From CAZKCI01 sp964551475 (GTDB taxonomy: Bacteria > Auribacterota > Erginobacteria > Erginobacterales > CAZKCI01), in contig CAZKCI010000038.1 of NCBI GenBank assembly GCA_964551475.1, forward strand, positions 1 to 21,517: a stretch of DNA of 21,517 bases, written 5' to 3'. The translations under genes were made by a program, and so were the position numbers. The notes under the pieces were generated by a model, which was not told the origin of the DNA, made no database searches, and saw only the letters and a program-made list of their open reading frames with translations. Of this stretch, positions 1 to 6,723 are shown piece after piece. Each line of letters starts with the position of its first letter. The first letter of the stretch is position 1.

Positions 1-966
1 AAACGGCTTCTCGTCGCCGTGCCCACGCTGATCGGGATCAGCCTGGTGGTCTTTCTCCTGATGAAGGCGATCCCCGGCGATCCGGTGGCCATTCTGGTCG
101 GGGAACGGGCCGATCCGGAGGCGATCGCCGCCGGGCGGAAAAGGCTCGGCCTCGACCGCCCGCTCGCCGCCCAATACCTGCTCTTCCTGAAGAATGCCCT
201 GCCCATATCCTTCTCCCGCCCGTCCGGAGAGGGCGCCGGTTTCCTTCCGACCTTTCGGCGGCCCGATCTGGGATCCTCCTATTTCACCCGCCAACCGGTG
301 AGCCGGGTCCTGGCCGAAAAATTTCCGAACACGGTCAGGCTCGCGCTGGCGGCGGTCGTCCTGGCCTGCCTTCTCGGCGTCTCCGCCGGGGCGGTCTCGG
401 CCCGGCATCCGGGGACCCGCCGCGACCGCATCCTCTCTTTTCTCTCCGCGGCGGGGATTTCCCTCCCGGTCTTCTGGATCGGCCTGATCCTGATCCTGAT
501 CTTCTCCGCCTACCTCGGCTGGCTGCCCGCCTCGGGGATGGGAGGGGGCGGGATCGCCTTCCTCGTCCTCCCCGCCTGCACGCTCGCCTCCCGCTCCGCC
601 GCCTATCTGGCCCGGATCACCCGCTTGAGCCTTCTGGAAACGGCGGGCGAGAATTATGTCCTGGCCGCGAGGGCCAAGGGGCTTCCGGAGCGGCTGGTCT
701 TCGGCAAGCACATCTTCCGCAACGCCCTCATCCCGCTGATCACGCTGGCCGGCCTGGACTTCGCCTCCTATCTCAACGGATCGGTCCTGACCGAGACCAT
801 CTTCGGCTGGGACGGGGTAGGGCGATTGGCGATGACGGCGATCCTCCAGCGCGACTACCCCGTGATCCTGGGCTGCGTCCTGCTGGGCGCGCTGGTCTTC
901 GTCGCCGCCAACATCGTGGCCGATCTCCTGTATGCGGTCGTCGATCCCAGGGTGAGATACGAATAA
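1..966 (+). CDS. dppB: ABC transporter permease, DppB/OppB family (5' end outside window)
   Basis: Inner-membrane permease subunit of a peptide/nickel-type ABC importer. The frame is open from base 1 and reads K-R-L-L-V-A before the GTG at 19, which matches the usual RRLL-rich DppB N-terminus. The gene therefore starts upstream of the window and GTG 19 is not the real start. The visible 322 codons show a first membrane segment ending in the family signature IPGDP, several further hydrophobic segments, the EAA-loop region (ENYVLAARAKGLPE) that contacts the ATPase, and the typical C-terminal TETIFGWDGVGRL motif. The stop TAA is at 964-966. dppC follows 78 bp later on the same strand, as usual for this pair. 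The substrate (dipeptide, oligopeptide, nickel or glutathione) cannot be told from the permease alone, so the symbol denotes the family only. Confidence 0.93.
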   Translation, partial: KRLLVAVPTLIGISLVVFLLMKAIPGDPVAILVGERADPEAIAAGRKRLGLDRPLAAQYLLFLKNALPISFSRPSGEGAGFLPTFRRPDLGSSYFTRQPVSRVLAEKFPNTVRLALAAVVLACLLGVSAGAVSARHPGTRRDRILSFLSAAGISLPVFWIGLILILIFSAYLGWLPASGMGGGGIAFLVLPACTLASRSAAYLARITRLSLLETAGENYVLAARAKGLPERLVFGKHIFRNALIPLITLAGLDFASYLNGSVLTETIFGWDGVGRLAMTAILQRDYPVILGCVLLGALVFVAANIVADLLYAVVDPRVRYE

Positions 967-1006
967 GGCAAAAGGTAAAAATGAAAACGTTGCCCGTGAC
1001 CACGCC

Positions 1007-1042
1007 ACTGATCACTGATCACTGATTCCTGGTTACTGTTTC
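1007..1042 (+). repeat. Dispersed 36-bp repeat, copy 1 (ACTGATCACTGATC family)
   Basis: The dppB-dppC gap ends in ACTGATCACTGATCACTGAT followed by a TTACTGTTT tail. Nearly the same sequence in the same orientation recurs at 5115-5150. The repeat runs to within two bases of the dppC ATG and leaves no Shine-Dalgarno sequence. The first half of the gap (967-1006) is AT-richer with no recognisable gene. Confidence 0.7.
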
Positions 1043-1044
1043 CT

Positions 1045-1905
1045 ATGGCCTTCTCGCTAATCCATTTCTTCCGCGGCGACACGACCGCCGCGGTCTGCTC
1101 CGGCGCGGTCCTGCTTCTCGTCCTGCTTGCGCTCCTGGCGCCGCTGATCGCGCCCTGCGACCCCGTCGCCGTCGACCTGGAGAGCGTGAAACAGCCGCCC
1201 TCCCGCCCGCATCTCTTCGGCACCGACGAGAAGGGACGCGACATCATGAGCCGCGTTCTCTACGGCGCGCGCTTCTCTCTCGCCATCGGAATCCTCGCCA
1301 CCGCGCTGGCGCTGGCGCTGGGGACGGCGGTCGGGCTCCTCGGCGGCTATTTCGGCGGCCGGATCGACGCCGTCCTCCAGACCGTGGTCGACGTGACGCT
1401 CGCTTTCCCGAGCCTCCTCCTGGCGATCGCGATCGCTCTGGTCCTCACGCCGGGATTCGTCTCGGTCTTCCTCGCCCTGGGTCTGGTGGGCTGGGCGGCC
1501 GTCGCCCGCCTGGTTCGGGGAGAGGTCATGACGCTGAAGGGCCGGGAGTTCGTGGCCGCGGCCCGGGCGGGAGGGGCCTCTCCCGCCCGGATACTCCTCC
1601 GCCACATCCTGCCCAACTGCCTCCCGCTCATCCTGGTGGCGGGATCGCTGAAGATCGGCGCGGCGATCCTGGGGGAGGCGGCGCTGAGCTTTCTCGATCT
1701 GGGCGTCCGTCCGCCCGCGCCGACCTGGGGGTTCATGATATCATCCAGCCGGGAGTTTCTCTCCTCCGCTCCCTGGATGGCGATCTTTCCGGGGATCTTT
1801 CTCTCGGCGGCGGTGATCGCCTTCAACCTCCTGGGGGATTCGCTGCGGGACCGGCTGGATCCGCGGGCGAGTCCCCAGCGACGGACTCCCCTGAAGGAAA
1901 TGTGA
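1045..1905 (+). CDS. dppC: ABC transporter permease, DppC/OppC family
   Basis: Second inner-membrane permease of the peptide-type ABC importer, 286 residues, normal for the family. The N-terminal membrane segment (about residues 18-38) is followed by the periplasmic signature HLFGTDEKGRDIMSRVLYGA (about 57-76), typical of OppC/DppC. Then come five hydrophobic segments with the EAA loop (REFVAAARAGGASPARI) and the conserved LSFLDLGVRPPAPTWG stretch near the C-terminus. ATG 1045 gives the standard N-terminus but has no ribosome-binding site, because the dispersed repeat at 1007-1042 occupies that position. Translation may depend on coupling to dppB. The uvrD-type helicase starts one base after the stop, which suggests a shared transcript. 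Substrate unknown. Confidence 0.93.
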   Translation: MAFSLIHFFRGDTTAAVCSGAVLLLVLLALLAPLIAPCDPVAVDLESVKQPPSRPHLFGTDEKGRDIMSRVLYGARFSLAIGILATALALALGTAVGLLGGYFGGRIDAVLQTVVDVTLAFPSLLLAIAIALVLTPGFVSVFLALGLVGWAAVARLVRGEVMTLKGREFVAAARAGGASPARILLRHILPNCLPLILVAGSLKIGAAILGEAALSFLDLGVRPPAPTWGFMISSSREFLSSAPWMAIFPGIFLSAAVIAFNLLGDSLRDRLDPRASPQRRTPLKEM

Positions 1906-1906
1906 A

Positions 1907-3886
1907 TTGGCGATGAAAAAGGCCTATCCGCTCCAGCCGCGCGTTCCCGTCTGCGCGATCGACTACGAAGGGAACCTGAACCCCCAGCAGCTCGAGGCGG
2001 TCCGCGCCCCGGACGGCCCCGCCCTGGTGATCGCGGGGGCGGGATCGGGGAAGACCCGCGTCGTCACCTACCGGGTGGCCTACCTTCTGGAGAAGGGGGT
2101 GCCGCCCGAGTCGATCCTGCTCCTCACCTTCACCAAGAAGGCGGCCGAGGAGATGCTCCGGCGGGCCGCCGCCCTGGTCTCGGCCGAAGTGGGCCGGATC
2201 TGGGGAGGCACCTTCCACCACGTCGGCAACCTCATCCTGCGCGCCCACGCCCCTCTCCTGGGGCTGAAGGAGACCTACACCATCCTCGACCGGGAGGACT
2301 CCCGGGTGCTCATGGACAGCGCGGTCCGGGAGGAGGGGATCGACGTCAAGGCCCACCGTTTCCCCAAGGGCCACGTTCTCCAGGAGGTCCTCTCCTACGG
2401 CCGCAACGCGGGGCTCCCGACGCCGGCCGCCCTCGAGCTCAAGGCCGGCCATTTCCTCCCCCTGCTCGACCAGATCGAGAAGGTCTTCCGCCGCTACGAG
2501 CGGCGCAAGCGCGCGCTCGACTACGTCGATTTCGACGATCTTCTGGTCAAGTTTAACGAGCTTCTCAAGCACCCGGAGATCGCCGAGCGCTACGGCCGCC
2601 GCTTCCGCTACATCCTGGTCGACGAGTACCAGGACACCAACCTGGTCCAGGCCGCGATCGTGGACAAGCTCGCCGCCGTCCACGGCAACGTGATGGTGGT
2701 GGGCGACGACTCGCAGTCGATCTATTCCTTCCGGGGGGCGGCCTTCCAGAACATCCGGGACTTCCCCCGGCGCTATCCCGCCTGCCGGATCTACACGGTG
2801 GAGACGAACTACCGCTCCACGCCGGAGGTCCTCGCCCTGACCAACCGGGTGCTGGAAGGGGCGGAGGCGGCCTTTCGGAAGAAGCTCCAGGCGGTGCGGA
2901 AGGGCGGGGCCCTTCCGGTGCTGGTCCACCCCTTCGACGTCTACGCCCAGGCCGATTTCGTCGCCCAGCGGATACTGGAGCTGAGGGACGAGGGGGTGAA
3001 CCTGGGCGAGATGGCCGTTCTCTACCGCTCCCACTATCACTCGATGGAGATCCAGCTCGAGCTCAACCGCCGGGACATCCCCTTCACCATCCGCTCGGGG
3101 CTGCGCTTCTTCGAGCAGGCGCACATCAAGGACGTTCTCTCCTACCTGAAATTTGTCGAGAACCCCCGCGACGAGATCGCCTGGAAGCGCTGTCTCCAGA
3201 TCATCCCCCGGGTGGGGCCGAAGAGCGCCCAGACGATCTGGGAGGCGCTCGCCGCCTCCGCCGATTCCTTCTCCGCCCTGGGCGATCCGGCGCGGGAGGA
3301 CGATCTCCTCGCCTCGGCGCGGGTCGGCTGGCGTTCCTTCGTCGCGGCCGCGCTCAATCTCAGGGACTCCGCCTCCCGGGGACCGGCCGATTTGATCGGG
3401 CGGGTGATGGAGAGCGACTACCAGGACTACCTGAAGGCCACCTATCCGAATCACGAACGGAGGATTGAGGACATCCGCCAGCTCGTCAACTACGCCCAGC
3501 GCTACCGGGAGCTGGAGGAATTCTTGAGCGATCTGGCCATGACCGGAGGGGTGACGGGGGAGGAGATTCGCACCGGCCGCGACGACGAGTCCGTCGTTCT
3601 CACCACCGTCCACCAGGCCAAGGGGTTGGAATGGCGGGTGGTCTTCCTGGTCTGGCTGGCCGAGGGGAAGTTCCCCCCCGCCTCCAGCTTCGCCGACGCC
3701 GAGGCGATGGAGGAGGAGCGGCGGCTTTTCTACGTGGCGACCACCCGTTGCCGGGACGAGCTCTATCTCTGCCATCCGGTCTCCGTCCGCCAGCGGGGCG
3801 GGCCGGACGTGGTCCTGAGGCCCTCGCGCTATCTTCAGGAACTTCCCGAAGACCTGTATGATGAGTGGGACCTGCTTGATGTGTAG
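1907..3886 (+). CDS. uvrD: ATP-dependent DNA helicase, UvrD/PcrA/Rep family (SF1A)
   Basis: 3'-5' DNA helicase for repair and replication restart, cytoplasmic, 659 residues (slightly shorter than typical UvrD, about 720). All SF1A motifs are visible in order: Q motif LNPQQLEAV (about 24-32), Walker A GAGSGKT (44-50), motif Ia LLTFTKKAAEEM, Walker B/motif II VDEYQDTN, motif III VVGDDSQSIYSFRGA, motif IV ETNYRST, motif V TTVHQAKGLEW and motif VI RRLFYVATTRCRDELYL. No nuclease or extra C-terminal domain is present, so it is not AddA/RecB. Start choice: TTG 1907 has AAGGA at 8 bp spacing, while ATG 1913 (two codons in) has it at 14 bp; either is possible. The last codons lie inside a 9-bp tandem repeat that continues past the stop. 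UvrD, PcrA and Rep cannot be separated from sequence alone. Confidence 0.95.
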   Translation: MAMKKAYPLQPRVPVCAIDYEGNLNPQQLEAVRAPDGPALVIAGAGSGKTRVVTYRVAYLLEKGVPPESILLLTFTKKAAEEMLRRAAALVSAEVGRIWGGTFHHVGNLILRAHAPLLGLKETYTILDREDSRVLMDSAVREEGIDVKAHRFPKGHVLQEVLSYGRNAGLPTPAALELKAGHFLPLLDQIEKVFRRYERRKRALDYVDFDDLLVKFNELLKHPEIAERYGRRFRYILVDEYQDTNLVQAAIVDKLAAVHGNVMVVGDDSQSIYSFRGAAFQNIRDFPRRYPACRIYTVETNYRSTPEVLALTNRVLEGAEAAFRKKLQAVRKGGALPVLVHPFDVYAQADFVAQRILELRDEGVNLGEMAVLYRSHYHSMEIQLELNRRDIPFTIRSGLRFFEQAHIKDVLSYLKFVENPRDEIAWKRCLQIIPRVGPKSAQTIWEALAASADSFSALGDPAREDDLLASARVGWRSFVAAALNLRDSASRGPADLIGRVMESDYQDYLKATYPNHERRIEDIRQLVNYAQRYRELEEFLSDLAMTGGVTGEEIRTGRDDESVVLTTVHQAKGLEWRVVFLVWLAEGKFPPASSFADAEAMEEERRLFYVATTRCRDELYLCHPVSVRQRGGPDVVLRPSRYLQELPEDLYDEWDLLDV

Positions 3887-3918
3887 GACGGATCGGACGC
3901 GCAGGACGAAGAGGACCC
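3851..3918 (+). repeat. 9-bp tandem repeat (GAY-N6) crossing the uvrD stop codon
   Basis: GAC or GAT occurs at exact 9-bp steps at 3851, 3860, 3869, 3878, 3887, 3896, 3905 and 3914. The last four units follow aGGACGnnn. The first half is translated as the uvrD C-terminus with Asp every third residue; the second half is the whole uvrD-to-deacetylase gap up to the ATG at 3919. Confidence 0.75.
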
Positions 3919-5061
3919 ATGCAAAGGAAAACAGTCAGTCTTTTTAAAGCCGCCTTCCTTCTCCTCCTCGCTCTCGCCGCCTGGATCTCCTTCAATCTCT
4001 ACCCGATCTTCCGGGACTACCTTTTCGACCCCCCGGTCGCCTTCCGGGAGAACGCCGCCGTCGCCCTGGGGCTGTACCCGTCCGGCCGCCCCTCGGCGGC
4101 GGTCTTCACCAACGACGACGCCTGCTCCTTCACCGATCCCGGGGCCATCGATCGCCTGGGGGAAGCGCTCCGCCGCCTCGGCGTCCGGGGCACTTTTTTC
4201 GTCGTCCCCGCCCAATTCGCCGCTCCCTCTTTTCGGAAGGACTCCCCGGCGTTTCTGGCCCTGGAGCGTCTCGCCGCCGACGGCCACGAGATCGCCCAGC
4301 ACGGATACTCCCACTGCTGCGAACGGAGCGAATCCGCCGGGGAGGAGAGCGGGATGGAGATGGCGCTCCTGAGCGAGAAGAAGCAGGAGGAGAGGATAGG
4401 CGCCGGAAGAGAGATCTTACGGGGGCTTGGGTTCCCCCCCCTCGGCCATCGCAGTCCCTGTTTCTCGGGGAACGAGGCGACGTTTGTCGCGCTGGACCGG
4501 CTCGGCTTTCTCTACGGCTCCGACCTCGATCTCCCGGCGGCCACGCTTTGGACCATCCTCACCCCGTCTTTCCGAGGAGGGGTCGTCTACCCCTATCATC
4601 CCCGGGGGTTTCCTCTCCTGCAGGTGACCTGCCAGGCCGATCCCACCGTCCGCCCCGAGAAGGCGCGGGAGGTGTTTTCCCGCTTCCATCGCCGGGGAGG
4701 GGCCTTTGTCTTTCTCACCCATCTCCCCCAGGTCGCGGAAGAGGAGAACCTCAAAAAGCTGGAAGAGTTTCTCCGCGCGCTGCAAGAGAGCGGCGCCTGG
4801 CTCTGCCGCCTCGACGAGCTCTGTTCCTGGTGGCGGGCGCGGGAGACGGTGAGGATCGAGACATCCCGGGCCGGCGATCTTCTGGAGATCGTCTGCGACA
4901 ACCCCTCTCCGTTTCCGCTTCCGCAGGCGGTGTTCGTCGTCAAGGAGGCGGGTTCGACGCGCTATCGTCTCAGAATGAAGTCGGGGGAGGTCATCGCCGA
5001 AGGAAAGATACCGGAGGGGAAGAGGATCGAGATGACGATACCGGGACTATCAAGCCACTAG
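3919..5061 (+). CDS. Membrane-anchored polysaccharide deacetylase (NodB/CE4 fold)
   Basis: Predicted metal-dependent deacetylase of N-acetylated glycans such as peptidoglycan or exopolysaccharide, 380 residues. An N-terminal hydrophobic segment (about 10-28) is a membrane anchor or uncleaved signal. NodB motifs are visible: motif 1 TNDDAC (Asp66, Asp67), motif 2 H-x3-H in AQHGYSH (His128, His132), motif 3 GHRSP (Arg178, Pro180) and a late LTHLPQ (His268) matching the usual L-x-H motif. After about residue 295 a beta-rich tail (IVCDNPSPFPLPQAV onwards) looks like a small Ig-like or accessory domain. ATG 3919 has a GAAGAGGA ribosome-binding site 4-5 bp upstream, inside the 9-bp repeat. It converges with the DUF502 gene. 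The true substrate is unknown. Confidence 0.85.
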   Translation: MQRKTVSLFKAAFLLLLALAAWISFNLYPIFRDYLFDPPVAFRENAAVALGLYPSGRPSAAVFTNDDACSFTDPGAIDRLGEALRRLGVRGTFFVVPAQFAAPSFRKDSPAFLALERLAADGHEIAQHGYSHCCERSESAGEESGMEMALLSEKKQEERIGAGREILRGLGFPPLGHRSPCFSGNEATFVALDRLGFLYGSDLDLPAATLWTILTPSFRGGVVYPYHPRGFPLLQVTCQADPTVRPEKAREVFSRFHRRGGAFVFLTHLPQVAEEENLKKLEEFLRALQESGAWLCRLDELCSWWRARETVRIETSRAGDLLEIVCDNPSPFPLPQAVFVVKEAGSTRYRLRMKSGEVIAEGKIPEGKRIEMTIPGLSSH

Positions 5062-5079
5062 TCGCAAGGCAGCAGCGAA

Positions 5080-5104
5080 TGTGGGAGGGAATGTCGCTCC
5101 CCCA
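5080..5104. repeat. Internally deleted copy of the 5154-5219 palindromic element
   Basis: TGTGGGAG is joined directly to GGAATGTCGCTCCC. These are the two outer ends of the element at 5154-5219 without its middle. It lies 18 bp after the deacetylase stop and can itself pair as a short hairpin. Confidence 0.55.
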
Positions 5105-5114
5105 TGAAACAGTA

Positions 5115-5150
5115 ACTGATCACTGATTACTGCTTCTGGTGTTACTGTTT
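5115..5150 (+). repeat. Dispersed 36-bp repeat, copy 2 (ACTGATCACTGATT family)
   Basis: This is the second copy of the repeat seen at 1007-1042, in the same orientation, with only a few differences (for example ATTACTGCTTC against ATCACTGATTC). It contains the reverse-complement stop codon (5142-5144) of the DUF502 gene. Confidence 0.7.
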
Positions 5151-5957
5151 TTCTGTGGGAGGGGCATTCCTGCCCCGATCCTCGCCAACCTGGATCGCGA
5201 CAGGAATGTCGCTCCCACAAAAATGACTGTTGGCGGATTTATTTTTTGCCGGCGGGGCCAGGAGCGGGATCGCCTCGGGCGGTGTGAGGATTCCTCCCGA
5301 GATGACGATCTTGAGGGCGTCTTCGATCGCGATGTCGGTTTGGACCACGTCGGCGATGGGGACGATAAGGAAGAAGCCGGTGGTGGGGTTGGGCGTGGTG
5401 GGGAGGAAGACTTTGACCGACCGGTTCCCCATTCCATCTTCGATCATCCCGGTGGTGAAGCCGATCGACCAGAGACCCCGCCGGGGAAACTCCACCATCA
5501 CCACCGACTTGAAGGTGTCGCGGTTGGAGGCGCTGAAGGTGGCCACCACCTGTTTGGAAGCCCCGTAGATGCTTTTCAGGAGGGGGAGCCTCAGGATGAT
5601 CGCCTCGCCAAAACGGATCAGCCGTTTCCCCAGAACGTGGGTGGTGATCACGCCGAGGAAATAAATAGTCGCCGCGGCGGAGGCGATCGAGATGACGACG
5701 ATCAGGGGTTCGGTGAGCTTGCCGAGGTAGCGGTTAAGGAGGGGAACGATCAGACCGGCGGTGAAGGTGTAGAGGAAACGCACGATCAGGACGGTGATCC
5801 CGATCGGGAGAAGGAAGAGGAAGCCGGAGATGATCCGGGCGCGGAAGTGCTGGCGGAAACGCGCCTGGAAACCGGTCGGTGGAGGCTTCGTGTCCATAAG
5901 CGGGTCGAGAATGCCGCTGTACGCTTGTCCGGCTGGAGACGGAGAAACGGCCTGCAC
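5142..5957 (-). CDS. DUF502 family integral membrane protein
   Basis: Membrane protein of unknown function. Two hydrophobic segments follow a basic N-terminal stretch (ARFRQHFRARIISGFLFLLP), then come the family hallmarks: LPLLKSIYGASKQV, a VMVEFPRRGLWSIGFTTG strand and FLPTTPNPTTGFFLIVP. Length is 271 residues from GTG 5957 or 251 from ATG 5897. The ATG gives the more usual DUF502 N-terminus; neither start has a strong ribosome-binding site (weak GAGAG before the GTG). The last roughly 25 residues (from CGSDIPVAIQ) are encoded by the palindromic element at 5154-5219, and the stop by another repeat, so the native C-terminus appears to have been replaced. It lies downstream of the LysM gene on the same strand, possibly the last gene of the tol-pal transcript. 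Confidence 0.85.
   Translation of the reverse strand: MQAVSPSPAGQAYSGILDPLMDTKPPPTGFQARFRQHFRARIISGFLFLLPIGITVLIVRFLYTFTAGLIVPLLNRYLGKLTEPLIVVISIASAAATIYFLGVITTHVLGKRLIRFGEAIILRLPLLKSIYGASKQVVATFSASNRDTFKSVVMVEFPRRGLWSIGFTTGMIEDGMGNRSVKVFLPTTPNPTTGFFLIVPIADVVQTDIAIEDALKIVISGGILTPPEAIPLLAPPAKNKSANSHFCGSDIPVAIQVGEDRGRNAPPTEKQ
5154..5219. repeat. REP/BIME-like element: two inverted 28-bp units with internal hairpins
   Basis: Unit A (5154-5181) and the reverse complement of unit B (5192-5219) are 24/28 identical. Each unit folds on itself: GGGGCA-TTCC-TGCCCC in A and GCGACA-TTCC-TGTCGC in B. All four differences form two compensated base pairs. The element is translated as the last roughly 25 residues of the DUF502 frame. 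Confidence 0.75.
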
Positions 5958-5994
5958 GGTGCTCTCGGGGATAGCCGTCGCCTGCGCGTGTCCT

Positions 5995-6036
5995 CCCCAA
6001 TAAGCAATCCCCCGTCAGGGGGATTGCTTATTGGGG
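5995..6036. repeat. Perfect 19-bp stem hairpin containing the lysM-gene stop codon
   Basis: The left arm 5995-6013 and right arm 6018-6036 are perfect reverse complements around the loop GTCA. The arm core is AAGCAATCCCCC. The stop codon of the LysM lipoprotein (reverse TAA at 6028-6030) lies in the right arm. No T-run follows on either strand, so it is not a classical intrinsic terminator. Confidence 0.85.
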
Positions 6037-6627
6037 AATGAAGAGCTTCTGTCCCACCCGGAGGGAGTTGGCGTCGGAGAGCTGATTGGCCTCCAGGATG
6101 GCCTTCACGGTGGTCTTGTACTGGCGGGCGATGTCGGAGAGGGTCTCGCCGGGCCCGACTGCGTGCTCGTAGCCTTGGGCGTAGCTCGCTTTCTGGGAGG
6201 TCTTCATTTTGGAAAGGAGACGCTCGTTCTCCCGCGCCACCTCGTCCACGACCAGGGAGATCTTGCTGTCCATGGCCGCTTTCAGCGTCGCCATCTCGCT
6301 GCGCAGGGAGGAGAGCGCGCGCTGGCTCTCGGCGACGGAACGGAAGGAAGTCTCCAGGGAGTTGAGCCTCCGGTCCAGGGCGGACTGCTGGGAACGGACC
6401 AGCTCGACCGAGCGGTTCAGCTCGGCGATCTGGTCGGTGACGTCGTCCCGCCACTGCTGGTCGCGCTGCTGGCGGGTCTGCATCGAGGTGGTCTCGCAGC
6501 CGGCGAGAAGAGCGATGGCCGCAAGAATCACCGCCGCCCCGGCTGGGCGGGTCTCGACCAAAAAACGGAGCCAGGGATTTCGCGCCTGCCTGCCGGCAGG
6601 CAGGGATTTTTGAGGAGAATCGCTCAT
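6028..6627 (-). CDS. LysM-domain lipoprotein with coiled coil (CpoB/YbgF position)
   Basis: Predicted outer-membrane lipoprotein of 199 residues. A hydrophobic signal (AAVILAAIALLAGC) ends in lipobox LAGC with lipidated Cys44. Residues about 50-140 are charged and heptad-like (coiled coil), and the C-terminal 45 residues are a LysM domain (GPGETLSDIARQYKTTVKAI, then LRVGQKLFIP) that binds peptidoglycan. It follows pal, the position of cpoB/ybgF, whose product is normally coiled coil plus TPR. ATG 6627 gives an unusually long 43-residue pre-lipobox leader containing SLPAGRQA, encoded by an inserted palindrome. TTG 6561 would give a normal 21-residue leader and may be the original start. Neither has a clear ribosome-binding site. 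The stop lies in a perfect hairpin. Confidence 0.88.
   Translation of the reverse strand: MSDSPQKSLPAGRQARNPWLRFLVETRPAGAAVILAAIALLAGCETTSMQTRQQRDQQWRDDVTDQIAELNRSVELVRSQQSALDRRLNSLETSFRSVAESQRALSSLRSEMATLKAAMDSKISLVVDEVARENERLLSKMKTSQKASYAQGYEHAVGPGETLSDIARQYKTTVKAILEANQLSDANSLRVGQKLFIPQ
6572..6609. repeat. 20-bp palindrome flanked by a 9-bp direct repeat
   Basis: CCTGCCTGCCGGCAGGCAGG (6585-6604) is a perfect palindrome. CAGGGATTT occurs at 6572-6580 and again at 6601-6609, as expected for a small insertion with a 9-bp target duplication. It lies in the leader-coding region of the LysM lipoprotein and encodes SLPAGRQA. Confidence 0.7.
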
Positions 6628-6637
6628 GGGTCTAAAA

Positions 6638-6677
6638 CGCCATCTCCCGCCCCGACGTGTCGGGGCGGGAGATGGCG
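6638..6677. repeat. Perfect 19-bp inverted repeat between pal and the LysM gene
   Basis: The arms 6638-6656 and 6659-6677 are perfect reverse complements (core CATCTCCCGCCCCGAC) with two bases between them. It is GC-rich and has no T-run. It lies 10 bp before the annotated LysM ATG and could hinder readthrough or stabilise the upstream pal mRNA. Confidence 0.8.
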
Positions 6678-6692
6678 GGCTTAGGCAGTTCC

Positions 6693-6723
6693 ACTAAAAT
6701 TTTCCCTCCGGGAAAATTTTAGT
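6693..6723. terminator. AT-rich perfect hairpin at the pal stop codon (possible terminator)
   Basis: The arms 6693-6706 (ACTAAAATTTTCCC) and 6710-6723 are perfect complements with loop TCC. The pal stop TAA (6719-6721, minus) lies in the stem. The inner CCC/GGG stem followed by AAAATTTT gives a short U-run, so weak intrinsic termination on either strand is possible. It may equally be one more dispersed palindrome. Confidence 0.5.

Noticed and set aside
1823..3775. 650-residue open frame on the minus strand
   Set aside because: It is antisense to uvrD, which has every SF1A helicase motif. The antisense protein is low-complexity (Gly/Val/Asp/Leu/Arg) with no domain; high GC creates such frames.
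5995..6036. Intrinsic terminator after the LysM gene
   Set aside because: The stem is perfect, but no T-run follows on the minus or plus strand, and the stop codon is inside it. Recorded as a repeat hairpin.
5139..6041. 300-residue plus-strand frame
   Set aside because: Antisense to the DUF502 gene; acidic low-complexity product and overlap with two palindromes.
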